64,000 nt of DNA, taken from NCBI GenBank assembly GCA_036936605.1, contig JAUPFV010000002.1, positions 250,997,305 through 251,061,304 on the forward strand. Reading direction: 5' to 3'. The position numbers and the translations under genes are program-made. The notes beneath the pieces are model-generated. The model ran no database searches. It was not told where the DNA came from and saw only the letters and a program-made list of their open reading frames with translations. Shown here one piece after another: positions 21,940 to 35,665 of this stretch (position 1 is the stretch's first letter; each line of letters begins with the position of its first letter). The DNA comes from Limnanthes douglasii subsp. nivea (lineage: Eukaryota; Streptophyta; Magnoliopsida; Brassicales; Limnanthaceae).

Positions 21940-24430
21940 TTTGTTTTCGAGCACGAAACTCACTCACTCACCAGAATCTGTTGCTTCCATTGTTGCAGTC
22001 TTCGCTTTGGTAAGCTATATATTAGGAAGAAACATTCAAACACGCCTCTCCTTTCACAACCAATAAATAATAAAATGTTTCCAAACATAATAAATAAATA
22101 TTTCTGTGAAAAACTATAGAATAACTATATTCTATTACTATAAATCGCTATCGACATACTAAATCATAAAATATTAGCTGGAAAAACTTCTAAATACTAT
22201 TTTGCCATATTACCCATTCCAAATATAAATTATCTATATTTTTATAGAAAAATAATATGCGAAATGTTACCATAGAAAATGAACAAATTACCACTAATAG
22301 GGACATATAGATATAAACAAGATACCTCAAAGGGGTGACCTGAGAACACAAGCTGCATTGTTCGTAATGCATATATAGGCTATAAGCATAACAATAGCAA
22401 TGCACTTGCGTTCTCTGGTATCACTCCTTTGAGATTCAATCATTGCTAGATGAGAAGGTAGATATAAAAGTTCAGGAGACTAAATCTATCAGGTGGTTTT
22501 TATAAGATCCTAATCTGAACTTCTATACAAGTTGATGTCGACATTCTATCACTACATACCCTCATCGTTGTAAGTGGATTTTTAAAGGATTGCGATCTAA
22601 AGTTTTATTCAAATTTATGTTGACATTTTATTACTACATATCCTCATGCATGTCGTCATTTCTTTGTCGACATTCCATCACTAAATATCTTCGGGAAGTA
22701 GTCATTTTTGTCCATATTAGATGTAAAAATTACTATTACTTTCGTATTTTAAGGTGAATAGTTTTTACGTTTTGAAATTATGTATGTTTAAGTCTTTAGG
22801 GACATGCAATTTTGTCTAAGAGCGGTCACGTGGGAGTTCAAAAATTAAAATAAATCATATTCGGTTTTCCTGAATTTTGATCAATATTACACACCACATT
22901 TAATTTTTTCAATAATATTCAAATTTGAAAGAGGAATATAATTAGCAAATGATTGGAGGACCAAATGTGAGAAGAAAAATAGAAGGTTTGATCTGTCACG
23001 CGGCAAGTCATAGGCAATCGTACGTACAATGGATTAAATATGCATAGTTTTATAAGATAGAGGACTAGTGATAGACAAAAGTGAAAGAATGAGACTAGTT
23101 TGAGATAAGTGCGGAACATGAGGGATTAGTAACCCTAAACTATCACTACATACCCTCGTGAATGTCATCATTTCTCTTTATTTTTTTACATATTAGGGTA
23201 AACAGATTCATGTGTAGACTATTGGAAACAACAATTTGTAAAATTTGATCAAGACAAAGTCCACCGGAGATTAGCCAGAAAGTCAACGGAAAATATGAAA
23301 GTTTGAGACACTTATGATTACGCTTTCCAAAAAGAATAACTTCGGTCACCTCTATTACTTAGACTCGTTGATTGAGTTCTTTCTGGATATAACAAGCTTT
23401 AGATACACATTACAAACAACAAGAAAATTTGAATCAAGATGACAATGTTTGAATATTTAACATAGATTTTCACGTAAGAAATATTTTATTAAATTTGTAA
23501 AATTGTGTTTTTTGTTTTTGAATGGATAACCTATATATAAAGATTATCAAACCTTTCTAAAGGATTATAATATTTAGAATTTCATAGACACTTTTTAGGA
23601 GAAACATTTTTTTCATAAAAACATAATGTAATGACTCTGGCACGATCAACCCTATTATGGTAGTGGAAAACTTCCTTTTGTATCAGTTATTTAAAGAATA
23701 ACTTGTATTTTATGGAGTTTATCGCGATCATTCCTAGGATGGTGGCGAACAAGTTGCGCAAAAATTTACATAAACTTTGGTTTGTGTCGGGTATTGATGT
23801 TTATCGCGACCAACCTCGTGTTAATCGTGGCAAAGTCCATTTTGTTGTGATCAACACGAGCATGATCGTGACAACATAGCACAAAAGTTTCTAGTATGTT
23901 TGGCTTGCCTACTTTGCTCAGACCAACCTTCACTTGATGTTTTACCAACTTCGATGATTGAAACTCTTCTTCCGATCATCCGAATTTAATCAACATTTCC
24001 AACAACCCTTCACTTGATTAAATTTCCTATATTTTATCTCTCTCCTGGGATAACTCTTGTGCATAGAGTAAAATATCTTTTCATTTGGATTTTACTTTAG
24101 TGTAAGAGTATCGAAGTTAAGTCGTAAAAAATTAGTAGTCGTAACTTTGAACTAGTAATCTCATAAACGTAATATTTTCTTCAAATATTTGTCCATATTA
24201 CACTTTAGCACTATTTTGGTTTTGTACTCTATCCAATTTAAGATTCATACTTGAAATGTAATCATTCTCTCATTAGAGACGACACCACCTCTTTATTTCC
24301 ATAGGTACAATTATTGCAATATTTTCGTTACCTTTATAACCATATGCCACACCTAGACAAAATTATATTAAAGTTCCTTTGAAATTATCCCTTCACGGTA
24401 ACGTTCAACATTTCTCACACTCATCACGGA
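21940..24430. other. AT-rich intergenic region
   Basis: No gene is recognised. A loose repeat around ATCACTACATACCCTC occurs near 22545, 22633, 22675 and 23143. A second loose repeat with GCGATCA/GTGGCAA words lies at 23640-23880. Both look like remnants of old repeats. Short open frames here have no recognisable motif. Confidence 0.5.
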
Positions 24431-24439
24431 TGAAAATCT

Positions 24440-26496
24440 AATTTATTTATATGATGAACATTTCATAAATAACAGTTGTAATCTATTGAAAATTATATGT
24501 TTAGGTACTCTATAGTTGAATTAGGTTGCCATAATTTATAAAATAATTATTTCAACAATCTTAGTTTTATTCATCATGATATAGAGGTTAAAAAATCTTG
24601 AGCTATTGGTTTGGAAAACAGATCTGCTAAGTTCTCACTAGAACGTATGTATGAGACCAATATAATTCCACTTTGAATTAGTTATCTAACCTACCCATAT
24701 CTTAGACTTATATGTCTAGACTCCCATTTTAGATTTTATTGTATGCTCCATCTAAGAAGAGATCTTGTAACCATTCATCCTCCTTACTCGTTGCGGCTAA
24801 CGATATGAAATCGGACTCCATAGTCGAGTGGGATATACACTTATTTTTATTTGATCCTCATGGAACAGTATCACCTGTAAACGTGAACACCCAACTTGTA
24901 ATCAATTCATGATCGGGTAGACTATTGATCCAACTTGCATCTGTTTATCCATCGACTATCCCATAGAAGTTAGAATATTGGAGACATGTGTATTTACTCT
25001 TTTTTAAGTACCCAAGACCTGTCCAATTGCATTCCAATGTTCAGTACTTGACTTGCTCGTAAATTGACTCAATTCACTCACTAAATATATATCCGCCCTA
25101 GTGCATAGAGCTGCATACATTAAGCTTCCTATTGCACTAGCATATTACAATTGAGCCACCACTTTCCCCTTATTTTTTCCAAGTTGTAAACTATTATCAA
25201 ATAGTGTTTATGTTTCTTTGAATTTAGATGTTAGAATTTATCAAGTAACTTCTCAATGTAACGAGATTGACTTAGGGCATAAATCCCACCATTTTTTAAT
25301 ATCTTAATTCCTAAAATAATATCTAGTTCATTAAGATCCTTTATTTTTAAAATAGACGATCGAATTTTTTTAATTTCATTTAAATAAATTTTGTGTTATT
25401 ACTTAATATGAGAAAATAATCTATATATGAACATACAATGACTATTACATCACCACGAACTTGAATCTATAAACGTATATCCATCGTATCATGTCTAAAC
25501 TCATTTGGTACAATAGCATGATTAAAATGTGACACTTCTTATGTACTTGTTTAAGACCATATAGTGACTTAACAAGCCTGCATAATTTAGACTCATTCCT
25601 CAAAAGTACAAAACCCTCGGGTTGCTCCATATAAACCTCATCATCGAGGTCTCCATTTATGAACGTCGTTTTGGTATCTATTTGGTGAATTTTCAAATTG
25701 TATAACCATATAGTTGCAAAGAGAATTCTAATACTTGTTGTTACTGCTAATGTAGCATATGTATCAAAATAATATATTCATTTTTTTTGCCGAAAATCGT
25801 TTACTACCAATTTTTTATTGAAAGCTTGAATAACTTCATATGTGTGGCATATATTCCTAACTATCTATTTGCAACCAATTGGTCTTGACCTTGAAGGTAA
25901 ATCTACCAACTTTAAAGTTTGATTTGTTATGTTTGAATCTATTTCATCTTTTATAGCCTCTTGCCAAAATGCAGAACCTCCGGAGGTTATTACTTTCTTA
26001 TATGATTTCGGACCGTCTTATAAAGAAAGCACTATCGGAATCTTTTGGGTGATTTCTTGACAACTTTCATCTAATAAATTGAAAGATATCCTTTTAGAGT
26101 CTATCTCATTTTATCCTAAATTGTAGGTCTGTTTTCTCTTTGACTCCTACGAGGTTCTTGTGGTTTCTCTTCACCAAATGTGCTTTTTCTAAAAGTCATT
26201 TCCTTATTTTATATAACGGTTTGTATCTTTTTATCATCATATAATTTAGTTTCAAATAAATTCAATTCTCTTGATACATATACTATATTAGAAACCAAAC
26301 TCATTAACCTAGAAGCTTTGTTATTGATCTTATAACCAATGAACACCCACTTTATAGATTTATGACCTAATTTTACTATTCTTAAATTTTTATTTTGCAA
26401 AAGAACTAAATATTTTCAAACTTTAAAGTAGTCTATGTTTTGTTTTTTCCTTTCCAAACTCATATGGGGACATTGTGGTTTTCTTAAGAAGAATAC
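24440..26496 (-). pseudogene. Ty1/Copia pol remnant G (integrase end, RT, RNase H)
   Basis: On the minus strand the integrase C-terminal part (TTMSPYEFGKEK, KWVFIGYKIN, 26209-26480) leads into RT, with FWQEAIKDEIDS and LVDLPS (about 25880-25980), KTTFINGDLDDEVYMEQPEGF and SLYGLKQ (25445-25696). RNase H follows with TDASWIN and STMESDFISLAATSKE (about 24760-24960). The YVDD box is not visible in a clean frame. Stops and frameshifts are frequent. The integrase side is interrupted at 26496 by element H. After H only 8 bases (36541-36548) continue before element D begins. Confidence 0.85.
26492..26496. repeat. Target site duplication of element H, left copy
   Basis: AATAC directly precedes the 5' LTR and recurs at 36541-36545 directly after the 3' LTR. 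Confidence 0.8.
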
Positions 26497-26852
26497 TGAT
26501 GAGGTCAGAATTCGTTGACACTAGTGGACTATATAAATTCACAGGGAAATTCGGACACATAATACCAAGCCCCACCGAACGGTATAACCAAGTAGATAGT
26601 GACTCAACAACTTGCTAGTCATTTCCTGTCTTGGGATTATGGGTTTTTAAACTGGAATCAAGCCCATGATCTGACCCGAAAGGCCCACAAGTCACTAAAC
26701 AAGTATAAATACCCCAACTAATTTTATTTATGAGGGTGATGAAACTTTACTACTAGTACACACCTCTTTTATCTCTCTACATTTCACTCTAAGTATTAAA
26801 TTCCTAAAACTCTTTCCCAAAATATCCTTAAATCAGAAATTATTTACACCAA
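26497..26852 (+). repeat. 5' LTR of element H
   Basis: Starts TGATGAGGTCAGAATTC and ends TTACACCAA. TATAAATA at 26704-26711 is a plausible promoter. The 3' partner is 36185-36540. One extra A at the 3' end is needed for the target duplication to be exact. Confidence 0.9.
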
Positions 26853-26854
26853 AT

Positions 26855-26871
26855 TGGCGACCACTGTGGGA
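26855..26871 (+). other. Primer binding site of element H (tRNA-Arg)
   Basis: TGGCGACCACTGTGGGA. The first ten bases match the complement of a plant tRNA-Arg 3' end with CCA, the primer known for Tat/Ogre elements. Confidence 0.85.
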
Positions 26872-26924
26872 TGCGACGGTGCATGAATTGCAAATTCAAA
26901 ACCAGTAATAAAAAAACAGTTTGG

Positions 26925-28450
26925 ATGGATCCGAATGCACAAAATACTCCACTTCCAGAGGTCGAAGGAACGAAAGAAAATAATGAGTACACTACTGAGG
27001 AGCGTGATCAATTGAGGGCTGATATTGAGGCATTGAGGGAATTAAAACAAGCTGAAAAATATGTTAAAGAAAAAATCAGTGTGTCAGCGCTCCATCATAC
27101 TGTTAATCCTTATGAAATTAAGCAGTCCCTGAAGACTCATCTCAGCTCCAAAAAAACGCATCGATCCAAATGAATGGAGAGTTCAACGTCTGAATCTTCT
27201 AGTGGTTACTCTAATGATGCGGAACTTGAAGAGTCAATCTCATCTAGTAGTTATGAAGGGAGATTAAAGAAGAAAATAAGACTAACCAAGAAGCATTAAA
27301 GAAAAAGGGATAAACATAGCAGGATAAAAAAATATCAGGGGAAAATGAAGGGTTCGGCTAATCAACACATTGACCGTTTGTTGATTGATCCCTTTGCTTT
27401 CCAATCAGAACCCGATATTTTTGTTACTCCGAATGAGAATACCATGTTTAGTCATAGCTAAAATTGGAGAAAATCACCTTTGTCCCCAAAAATACTCTCC
27501 GATATCTTCCTAAAAGATTTGATAGTTCTAAGATGGAAAAATACGACGAGAGTAAAGATCCAGACAATCATATTGAGCAATTTAAACTTTATAATGAACT
27601 TTGATGATGATGACAAACTGCTATGTAGAGCTTTCTCTCAAACCTTTAAGGCAAGTGCTCTCAAATGGTATAATAGTCTCCCTCAGGGATCTATAAAAAA
27701 AATTAGGTTGCTTTCCGGAGGCAATTTGTTGGAAGCAATTAGCTGAAAGGTAATGGTGATACCATTATCCATTGTACTCAAGAACCGAACGAGTCGTTAA
27801 AACAATACATTAACAGGTTTGTATATATGAAGAATAGGTTGGTTGATTTTTTTGGGCAAGTTGCAATTTCCTCTCTTATACAGGGCTTGAGTCAAAGTAA
27901 CTTGGCTGATTATGTGACACGGAAAAAAACTATGATCTTTGGAGGGTTGTTAAATTAAGTTGGGAAACAAATTAATGTTGAAGAAACTAAGAAATCCAGA
28001 GTACATTTACAGATTATATCCACAACTACAACATCCACACCTCAAACAACTACCCAGTTCAGTTACAGATCGAAGAAAACTGGAGAAGGATCTTATCAGC
28101 CAAGGTAGAATCAATCCAACCAGAACCAGAACCAGCAATTCATAAAGAAAATGGGATCTTGGGTTCAACCTGAACGGTTTGCTGAGTTAGGAGAAAGTGT
28201 GGCTGCGATATATAACAAAACTAAAAATGATATACACTTTAGAAAGCCGGACGCATTACAATCTCATAGAGAAAACCGGAGTACCCGTTTCTATAAATAT
28301 CACAATAGCATTGGGCATGATACCCATGAATGCATAGTCTTGAAACAAAAGGTGCAGAATCTCATTAAAAGGGGTAAATTGGGGGCCTATCTTAAAAAAC
28401 CAGGGGGAAGCAGGCCAGATAATGCACCATCCAGTGTCAATAATCTGTGA
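26925..28450 (+). pseudogene. Element H gag
   Basis: Starts MDPNAQ at 26925 with an acidic, coiled N-terminal helix (EERDQLRADIEALRE). A Ser/Lys linker follows. The capsid core lies at 27540-27900 (NFDDDDKLLCRAFSQTF, ALKWYNSLPQGS) and the knuckle region at about 28288-28335. The first zinc ligand of the family pattern C-x2-H-x4-H-x4-C is Tyr here. Stops near 27172 and 27300, and frameshifts near 27480-27750 and 27950, break it. Confidence 0.85.
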
Positions 28451-28495
28451 ACCACTCCTTCGGTAACTCCTGTAACGTCTACACAAGAGGATGCT

Positions 28496-29200
28496 ATGAT
28501 GATTCTTGAAATATTTGATGTGGATTTTGAGTACCTTAATCCGGATCCAAGTCGGAATCAGTTGGGGGTGATAGTGGACAAGGATCTGGTTGTTTCCGGT
28601 CTGGTTAAATATTTTAAGTTCTTAACCATATTTGGAGGAGATACTATGATTGCACGTTCAAATTGTTCAAAAAAAGGCATGTCAATAGTTTGACTTCTCA
28701 GTTAGATTGGAAGATTTCCACACATCTATACCAAACTTCAGCTCCTTCCATAGTTTTCGATGAGGATGACCTAAGGGATATTGTTGGACCTCATGAAGAC
28801 GTCGTGGTGATAGGGGCTTCAATAGGAGGAAATGATGTACGTCGAATCCGGATTGATACCGGAAGTTCGACAAACATATTATTTTTGAATACTTATAAAT
28901 AGATGAAAAATCCATCAGTTATTCAACGTTCGAACAGAACTATTGTGCGGTTCACTGGGAGTTCGGTAGATGTCATCCGAGAATTTGAGGAAGAGGTATT
29001 ACTGGGCAGAGTGTCTTTCAAGAAAACAGTGAATGTATTGTTTATTGTGGTTGATTTCCCAACATCTTATAATGCTATATTTGGGAGATCTTGGCTCTCC
29101 AGAATGCATGTTGTCGCCTCTACTATACATCAGTGCTTAAAATATATTGTGGGGGGGGACAAGTGGGTATTATCCGAAGCCGTCAGAAGATAGCTAGAGA
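28496..29200 (+). pseudogene. Element H aspartic protease
   Basis: Linker DVDFEYLNPDP, then DEDDLRDIVGPHEDVVVIGA, then the active site IDTGSSTNILF (about 28854-28886), kept intact. After a stop at 28900 it continues with RTIVRFTGSS and NAIFGRSWLSRMHVVAS. The family arrangement is unchanged. One frameshift (near 28680) and one stop kill it. Confidence 0.85.
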
Positions 29201-29269
29201 TGTAACAGCTCTTGCCTCGAAATCTTTAGAGGCAATTAGAGTTAACAAAAATGGAAACTATTGGAGCCT

Positions 29270-31210
29270 TCCGCCGATGAGAATGAAATTGATGATCCAA
29301 TGTAGGCTCCTAGTGTTATAATACCTATAGAAGAAGTTGAAATCCATTCCCTGGCTAAGGGAAAAAAAGTTAAAATTGGAACTAAGTTGCCACCAAGTTT
29401 GAAACAAAAGCTATTGTATTTCCTGTCGAATAATTTACATGTATTTGCATGATGCAATGATGTTGTAACTAGAGTGCCTGCTGAAGTAATTTTTCATAAG
29501 TTGTCAGTACGAACTGATGTCGAACCGGTTGTACAAAGAATAAGGTCTTTCTCCAAATAAAAAGGAGATGTAATTGTCCAAGAAGTTGATCGGTTGACCA
29601 AAATGGGCCACATCAAAGAATCTCAGTACCCATTATGGATTGCCAACCCTTTTTTGGTCAAGAAAAAGAAGGGAAAGTGGTGTATGTGTATTGACTTCAC
29701 TGATCTTAATAAAGCATGTCCCAAAGATCCTTATCATGTTCCTCGAATAGATCAGTTGGTGGACTCCACCTCTGGGAACAAGTTATTGTCCTTCATGGAT
29801 GCACTTTCAGGGTATAATCAAATGCAAGTGGATCCAAATGATCAAGACCACACAACATTTATTACAGATAGCGGACTTCAGTGTTACAAAGTGATGCCAT
29901 TTGGATTGAAATATGTTGGGGCCACTTATCAAAGGTTAGTAAATAAAGCCTTTGCTAGTCAAATTGGCAAGAATATGGAGGTATATATAGATGATATGAA
30001 GGTAAAGATCCTCGAGGAAGATGTTCACATATCTGATCTTCAAGAAACATTTCTAACTTAGATGCAGTTATTTTAAAATTAAACCCTGAGAAAAACGTTT
30101 TTGGGGTGTGATCTGGAAAGTTCTTGGGTTATATCATAAGAGAAAAAAGGGATTCAACCTGATCCAGATCAGCTGAATGATCTATTAGCTATGAACCATC
30201 CTCAGAGCATTAAAGAAGTTCAAAGATTAAATGGACGCTTGGCTGCATTAAACAGATTTATTTCAAGATCATCAGAAAAGTGGACTCAATTCTTCAAAGT
30301 ATTGAGAAATGCCAAAAACGTTAATTGGTCTCCACAATGTGAACAAGCTTTCCTTGAAATCAAGAAGCGTTTATCCTCAGCTAAGATGTTGTTCAAACCT
30401 ATTCAGGGGGATAAACTTTGTATATACTTAGCTGTGTCAGAGTATGCAGTAAGTGTTGTACGAGTAAGAGAGGTGGATAATTACCCCCGTCCGGTTTATT
30501 ATATTAGCAAAAGTGTGTTAGATGCTAAATTAAGATATTTGAATTTAGAAAATTTGGCATTGGCATTGGTAATAGCAACTAGAAAAATGAGACCATACTT
30601 CTCATTCGATTGTCGTCCGGACATCTTTTCCTTTGAAGAATATTCTCTAAAAGGCTGATATATCAAGTAGGATGACCAAGTGGTCAGTTGATCTGGGTGA
30701 TTATGATATCGATTTTGCACCCCAAACTGCAGTCAAGGCCCAATCAATGGTTGATTTCCTAGTAAAGTTTCATGCTGATAGACCCCTTGGGCAAATACAA
30801 GAGTACCAGTCTAAAAAATATTGGGTAGTACGAATTGATGGTGGGTCTAGTACCATGGGATGTGGGGCCGAAATTCGTTTAACTTCTCCTTATGGTGATA
30901 CTATGTATCAAGTTGTATTTTTTGGTTTCAGGGCCTCCAACAATAAATCTGAATATGAAGTAGTTATAACCGGTCTAAGACTAGCCCTTATATGTGGTAC
31001 ACAAAGAGTATGATTGATGAGTGACTCTCAACTACTTATTCACCATGCTTAGGGGAAGTCTGAGGCAAATAAAAAACAATTGATAAAATATTTTCTCATA
31101 TTGAGAGAAGTTGCTGCAAATTTCAAAAATATTCAATATAAACATATCCCTAGGTCGGAGAATACTGTGGCTGACTCTTTAGCAACCATAGCCTATTCTG
31201 AATCTTAACA
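29270..31210 (+). pseudogene. Element H RT and two RNase H domains
   Basis: RT (29594-30061) has KKGKWCMCIDFTDLNKACPK, PFGLKYVGATYQRLVNKAF and an intact catalytic YIDDM near 29980. The first RNase H follows (30191-30658; LAALNRFISRSSEKW, PVYYISKSVLDA). The second, archaeal-type RNase H (30820-31200) has RIDGGSSTMGCGAEI, NNKSEYE and SDSQLLI. The second domain is the hallmark of the Tat lineage. Frameshifts near 30060 and 30110, and stops near 30656 and 31011, break the frame. Confidence 0.88.
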
Positions 31211-31219
31211 TGGATTCTG

Positions 31220-32543
31220 ATGCTAGAGTGTCCATCAATAGATTCAAGCCAAGAAAAGGGTAAAGAGCATGAAGAAAGTATGAGTATATTTTTCGTCCAA
31301 CCCAAAAACTGGAGGTATGATATTTTTCAATTTATTTCCGTAAAATTTTACGTCCGGATAAATTCATGGCTAAGAAAATTAAATATAAGGCTCGTGGTTT
31401 CTTGGTATTAAGAGAAGTTCTTTATAATAAATCATTTAGCAAACCCTTCTTGCGTTGCTCAAGATTTGAAGAATCCCAAAATGTTTTATCCAAACTGCAC
31501 GATGTAGAAGTCTCTGCACATGGTGCTATAAGGCCTTAACCAGAAGAGTCTTGTTATCAGGGTACTACTGGCCAATAATAATTGTAGGTTTCAAAGATAT
31601 GGTCAAGAGGTGTGATCCTTGCCAAATATGTGGAAATGAAATCTATGTGCCAGCAGTTCCTATGGAGTCCATATTCGAACTAATACCTTTTGATAGGTGG
31701 GGGTTGGATTTGGTTGGACCTCTTCCCATGGCATCCGGTGGATATCGAACAATTATAGTGGTAATTGAATATTACTCTAAATGGATAGAAGCAACTCCAT
31801 TGGTTCGAACCACTTCCAAGGCGGTTATAAAATTCATTATATCCAATATTTGTTGCAGATTTGGAGTTCATCGAAAGATCACTACAGATAATGGACCGCA
31901 ATTTGATAATAAAGACATGGAGATATATTACACTTCCAGAGGGATTCGACACTGTTTTTTCTTCTCCATTCCACCCTTGCGCTAATGGGCAAGTTGAAGT
32001 TGCTAATCAAACGATTTTTTCCGGGTTGAAAAATAATCTGAAAGGGGCTGCAAGAAAGTGGCCAAGTTATTTGTAAGAAGTATTGTGGGCTTACCGAACT
32101 ACTCCCCGGATTTTTACACAAGAATCCCCTTTTGCCCCTCATTTATGGGATGGATGCAATCACACCCATAAAATCTACTTTACCATCTTTCAGGATCCAA
32201 AACTATTCCGAATAGGAATATGATATGTCAGTTAAGAATTAATTGGATTTGATTGAAGAAACAAGAGTCAAAGCACATTTACGAACAGCACACTATCAGG
32301 ATTTAATGAGAAGCATATTTGCTTCCAAGGTTAAAAGAAGAGATTTTCAATTGGGAGACAAAGTCTTAAGAAAAGTCTTTTTCACATTAAAGAAAAATAG
32401 TTTGGAAAGTTGGCTCCGAACTGGGAAGGTCCCTATGTGGTATGTAAAAAAGTCAAGCCAAAGGAAAAAAACTTCAAGACAAATAAAGCAGAGTATTGAA
32501 GCACTCATGTAATATTGAACATCTCAGGTTATATCTAGAATAG
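31220..32543 (+). pseudogene. Element H integrase
   Basis: Zinc-binding part with CDPCQICGN (about 31610), core with GLDLVGPLP, TTDNGPQFDN and NGQVEVANQ, so all three catalytic acids are present. The tail ends HLRLYLE, then TAG at 32541. Frameshifts at about 31500, 31980, 32075 and 32130 break it. Integrase joins the element DNA to the chromosome. Confidence 0.88.
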
Positions 32544-32590
32544 AACTCTCTTATAAATATTTACCTTCTCATATCGCAGTGTAAATATTA

Positions 32591-32640
32591 TGGGGCATAC
32601 TTTTTCCTACCCTGGTGGTGTGGGGAGGTTTTAATGAGGT
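32591..32640 (-). other. Conserved convergent block (H copy)
   Basis: On the minus strand CCTCATTAAAACCTCC, then CACCACCAGGGTAGG, then AAAGTATGCCCC. Near-identical blocks occur in C (44511-44560) and E (58509-58558), each between the end of pol and the end of the antisense ORF. Its role is unknown. Confidence 0.7.
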
Positions 32641-33072
32641 GTCCGGGTTTTTCAAGAATATTTTATGCCTTCTTCAAAATTCTTGTGAATAGTATGAGGA
32701 GATCGGATAAAATAAATACTTATTAAACAGCCCAGCTCTCAAATGAAGTATCTTTGAGCTGGCCGGATTTACTAAACACTTGATCACATTTATTAAACAC
32801 TCGTGGTTGTAGTCATTTAACAATTATTAAACATTTATTAAACAAGTCGAAAATATTAAAAACCACTTAAACGTTAATTATGAGAAGACAATGAAGTCCG
32901 TACAAAAGAAAGGCGTGATATTTAACTTTATCGGAATAAGTCTGACCCACAATTCACAAAATGACTTGGTCTTCCAAGGACTTTGGTTCATAAAACAAGA
33001 ATTCAAAAACATGACAAAATGCATTGGTTGTCCAAGGACTTTAGTTTTAAAACAAAAAATAACATTATAACC

Positions 33073-35665
33073 TTAGGGCTCTTTCCCTTTGGTTTCTTCA
33101 TTTCCTTCACATTTCATGGGACTCTTGAGTTCAGCGCTTGAACTTTCACCAGTTCCTTCATCAGAATCTCCACCACTCGAATAACCATGCTTATCACCAT
33201 CCACTATAGTATGAAAAGGAATATCCTCGTATGGTACATATTTCCACAAAGAACCAAGGGTCCTCTTCGGAAAAGTTTCATGGAATAACAAAAACATGCC
33301 GATTTGACCCCCTCATCTCTTTTCTCCAAAGAATCCACCACTCTGGCAGTATACTTCTCTATTTCTGCAGCTATCTCTTGGGCTTGTTTTGTTACTAAAG
33401 AATTATTCTCATCTTCCTTCTCCTCGAGAAGCTTTCCTAAAGTATATTTTTCTTCAGATAAAGTATTGATAGTGCTGGCATTGGTAGCTTGTTGATCCTT
33501 CAAGGATTTGATCTCAACAGAGGTAGAAGTTTCCAGTCCGGAATATTTGGTCTAGAGCTCCTCTTGAGCATTCTTGGACTGGCGTAGTTTGGTAACCAAG
33601 TCCTCATTCTCCTTGTTTAAGGCTTCTATCATTTGCTGAGGTGTGAAGAGGTCGTTCTTCAAGCTCTGGTTTTTTGTGGTTAGGGAAGTTATGTCCTTTG
33701 TTTTCTCCCTGACTTGCCTTTCTAGATCAACTATCGGACGGATATAACCCAAGAGGGCATGACTCTGAGTATCCTGTTCACTTGATACCTCATATGACTT
33801 ACCATTATAGGTTACAATATTAGCCAAAGTGGCATGAGGAAAAGTCCGTTCGAAGTCATCTTTATCCAGATCACTAAAGTACATGTTTTGATATTCATCC
33901 AGATTAACATCTCATTCAGCAGTTGGTTGTTCGACTGGTAAGAATGTTGGAGAAGAAGGGTTAGGTGGAATCTTTTCTTGTGGAGGAAGATCGGTAGGAA
34001 TAGGAGGAGGAAGTTTGGTAGGACAAAGTACTATCTCTAACCCTAAGTTACTTTTCTTCTTCTTTATAGCTATTTGATCACCATCTTACTTACGCCTCTT
34101 ATGATCTCTCTTTGTAATCTGGGGCGATTGATCTGATCTACCAGTTTACTTTACTGTGGCTTCAACTTCCTCTAACAAAGAGGTGATGATTCCTCATCAA
34201 TTCTCCAAACCAACCCCTTTGGAGACTTGATGAGATGAGTCGGCTTTAGTTTTCTTCTTTCTCTTGTTCTTGATCTTGTCCAGGTGACTAGGGGCTTTGT
34301 TTCGGGAAGGCAATTAGAGTTTTCCATCCTTAGCTTTAGTCTTTTTTTAGAATAAAATATGATGGAGGAGAAGTGGTAAGTTGCTCCTAAGTAAGGTCTC
34401 TACTCCCCGTTGTATTCCATAGGTAAGACCTCATAATGTTTCCAGATGTAAAACAATTGCGAAAACCTAGTCCTCATTTCTCTGATGCCCATTCGTTCAA
34501 CCCTGGCCTGCCTCCAATTGCTCTGAAAATATTTTTGAAAATACTACAATAAGACACATAAATCAGTTCGGAATATCAGCATATCATTTAGAGATTAATA
34601 AAAATACGTACACATATTACTTGAACTTTTCCAGCGGCTGGTTAGTTGACTTGGATATGTAGTAGAGTTTTTTTTATTCTGTTCTCCCATGCTTCACTGA
34701 TAAAAAAAATTGGGTCTCCAACAGATCATTCACTACCTAGTAGTCATTGCCCATATTGTAATGGTAGAAATGAATATGGTGGTTTTTGTATAGACTCGGC
34801 AGCAAATTGCTCCATGGGTAGAGGAATGTTTGACAGTCTAGATGCCATTATGCTAGCCAGCTAAGTCTACCATGCATTTGGGCTCAGCTGACTTGGGCAT
34901 AACCTTATCATATGGAAATACTTGACTATTTCTGGGTCCAAAGGAAACCACGGGCCCTAATTGAGCACTTCGTTATACACCACCAACTCACGGGACTTAC
35001 AGTCCATGGGGGTTTCCAGAGTGATTAGAATTATCACCTTAACGAACTCAGGAAAGCCCGATTTTGTTCGGATCCGATCTATTTCAGCAATGTGGGTATA
35101 TACATAAGAAATATTTTGAAGAGCTAAAAAATACTTCACACTAACCTTGCGAAAGTTTGGCCTCACTTTCCCTTTCAAGCACTCCGGAAGTGATTAAGTG
35201 TTGAACAGACCCACTTTTCCTTTATTTGTCTGATCTGCTGCATTGTCTTCTGTTTGTTTGGACGTCTCAAAGGGGGTGATTTCTATACTGTCCTCCATGA
35301 TCTCCTCCATTATATTTGACTATTATTCAGACGGTTTAGGATTTGTTGGGGGTTTTATTGTCTCCGAACTAGCAGGTTTCAAAAAGTGGGGAGTGCTTTT
35401 GGCTTTTGACAGGCGAGTAACCCTTCGAGGGGTGGAAATCTCATCATCTGAACCCATAGCCAGGAAAGGTGAAGGTTTCCTAACACTGGAAACTGTTTTT
35501 TTCTTTAAGCAGAGGTTTTTGAGACTCTTGAACTGAAGACTTTGACTCTAAAGGAGATGGGGTTGGGATAAAAGCTGGTTTCTGAATTTTTGATGTTTTT
35601 TTATGATGATGAGATCTTGTCTGTGTTTTGCGTTGTTTGACTAATTTCTCCACCAGGAGAGGCAT
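33073..35665 (-). pseudogene. Element H antisense ORF (aORF)
   Basis: Runs opposite to gag-pol, between integrase and the 3' LTR. From the N-terminus: a basic, Pro/Ser-rich part (35480-35665); a domain with KGKVRPNFRKVSVKYFLAL and YVYTHIAEIDRIRTKSGFPE (34957-35178), which is the start of the 'putative gypsy type transposon' pattern (PF04195-like); a coiled coil (33204-33884, Lys/Glu/Leu rich); and a tail with FHETFPKRTLGSLWKYV and an acidic Ser-rich end. Similar antisense ORFs are known from Tat elements such as Grande, with no proven function. Several stops and frameshifts are present. Confidence 0.75.
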
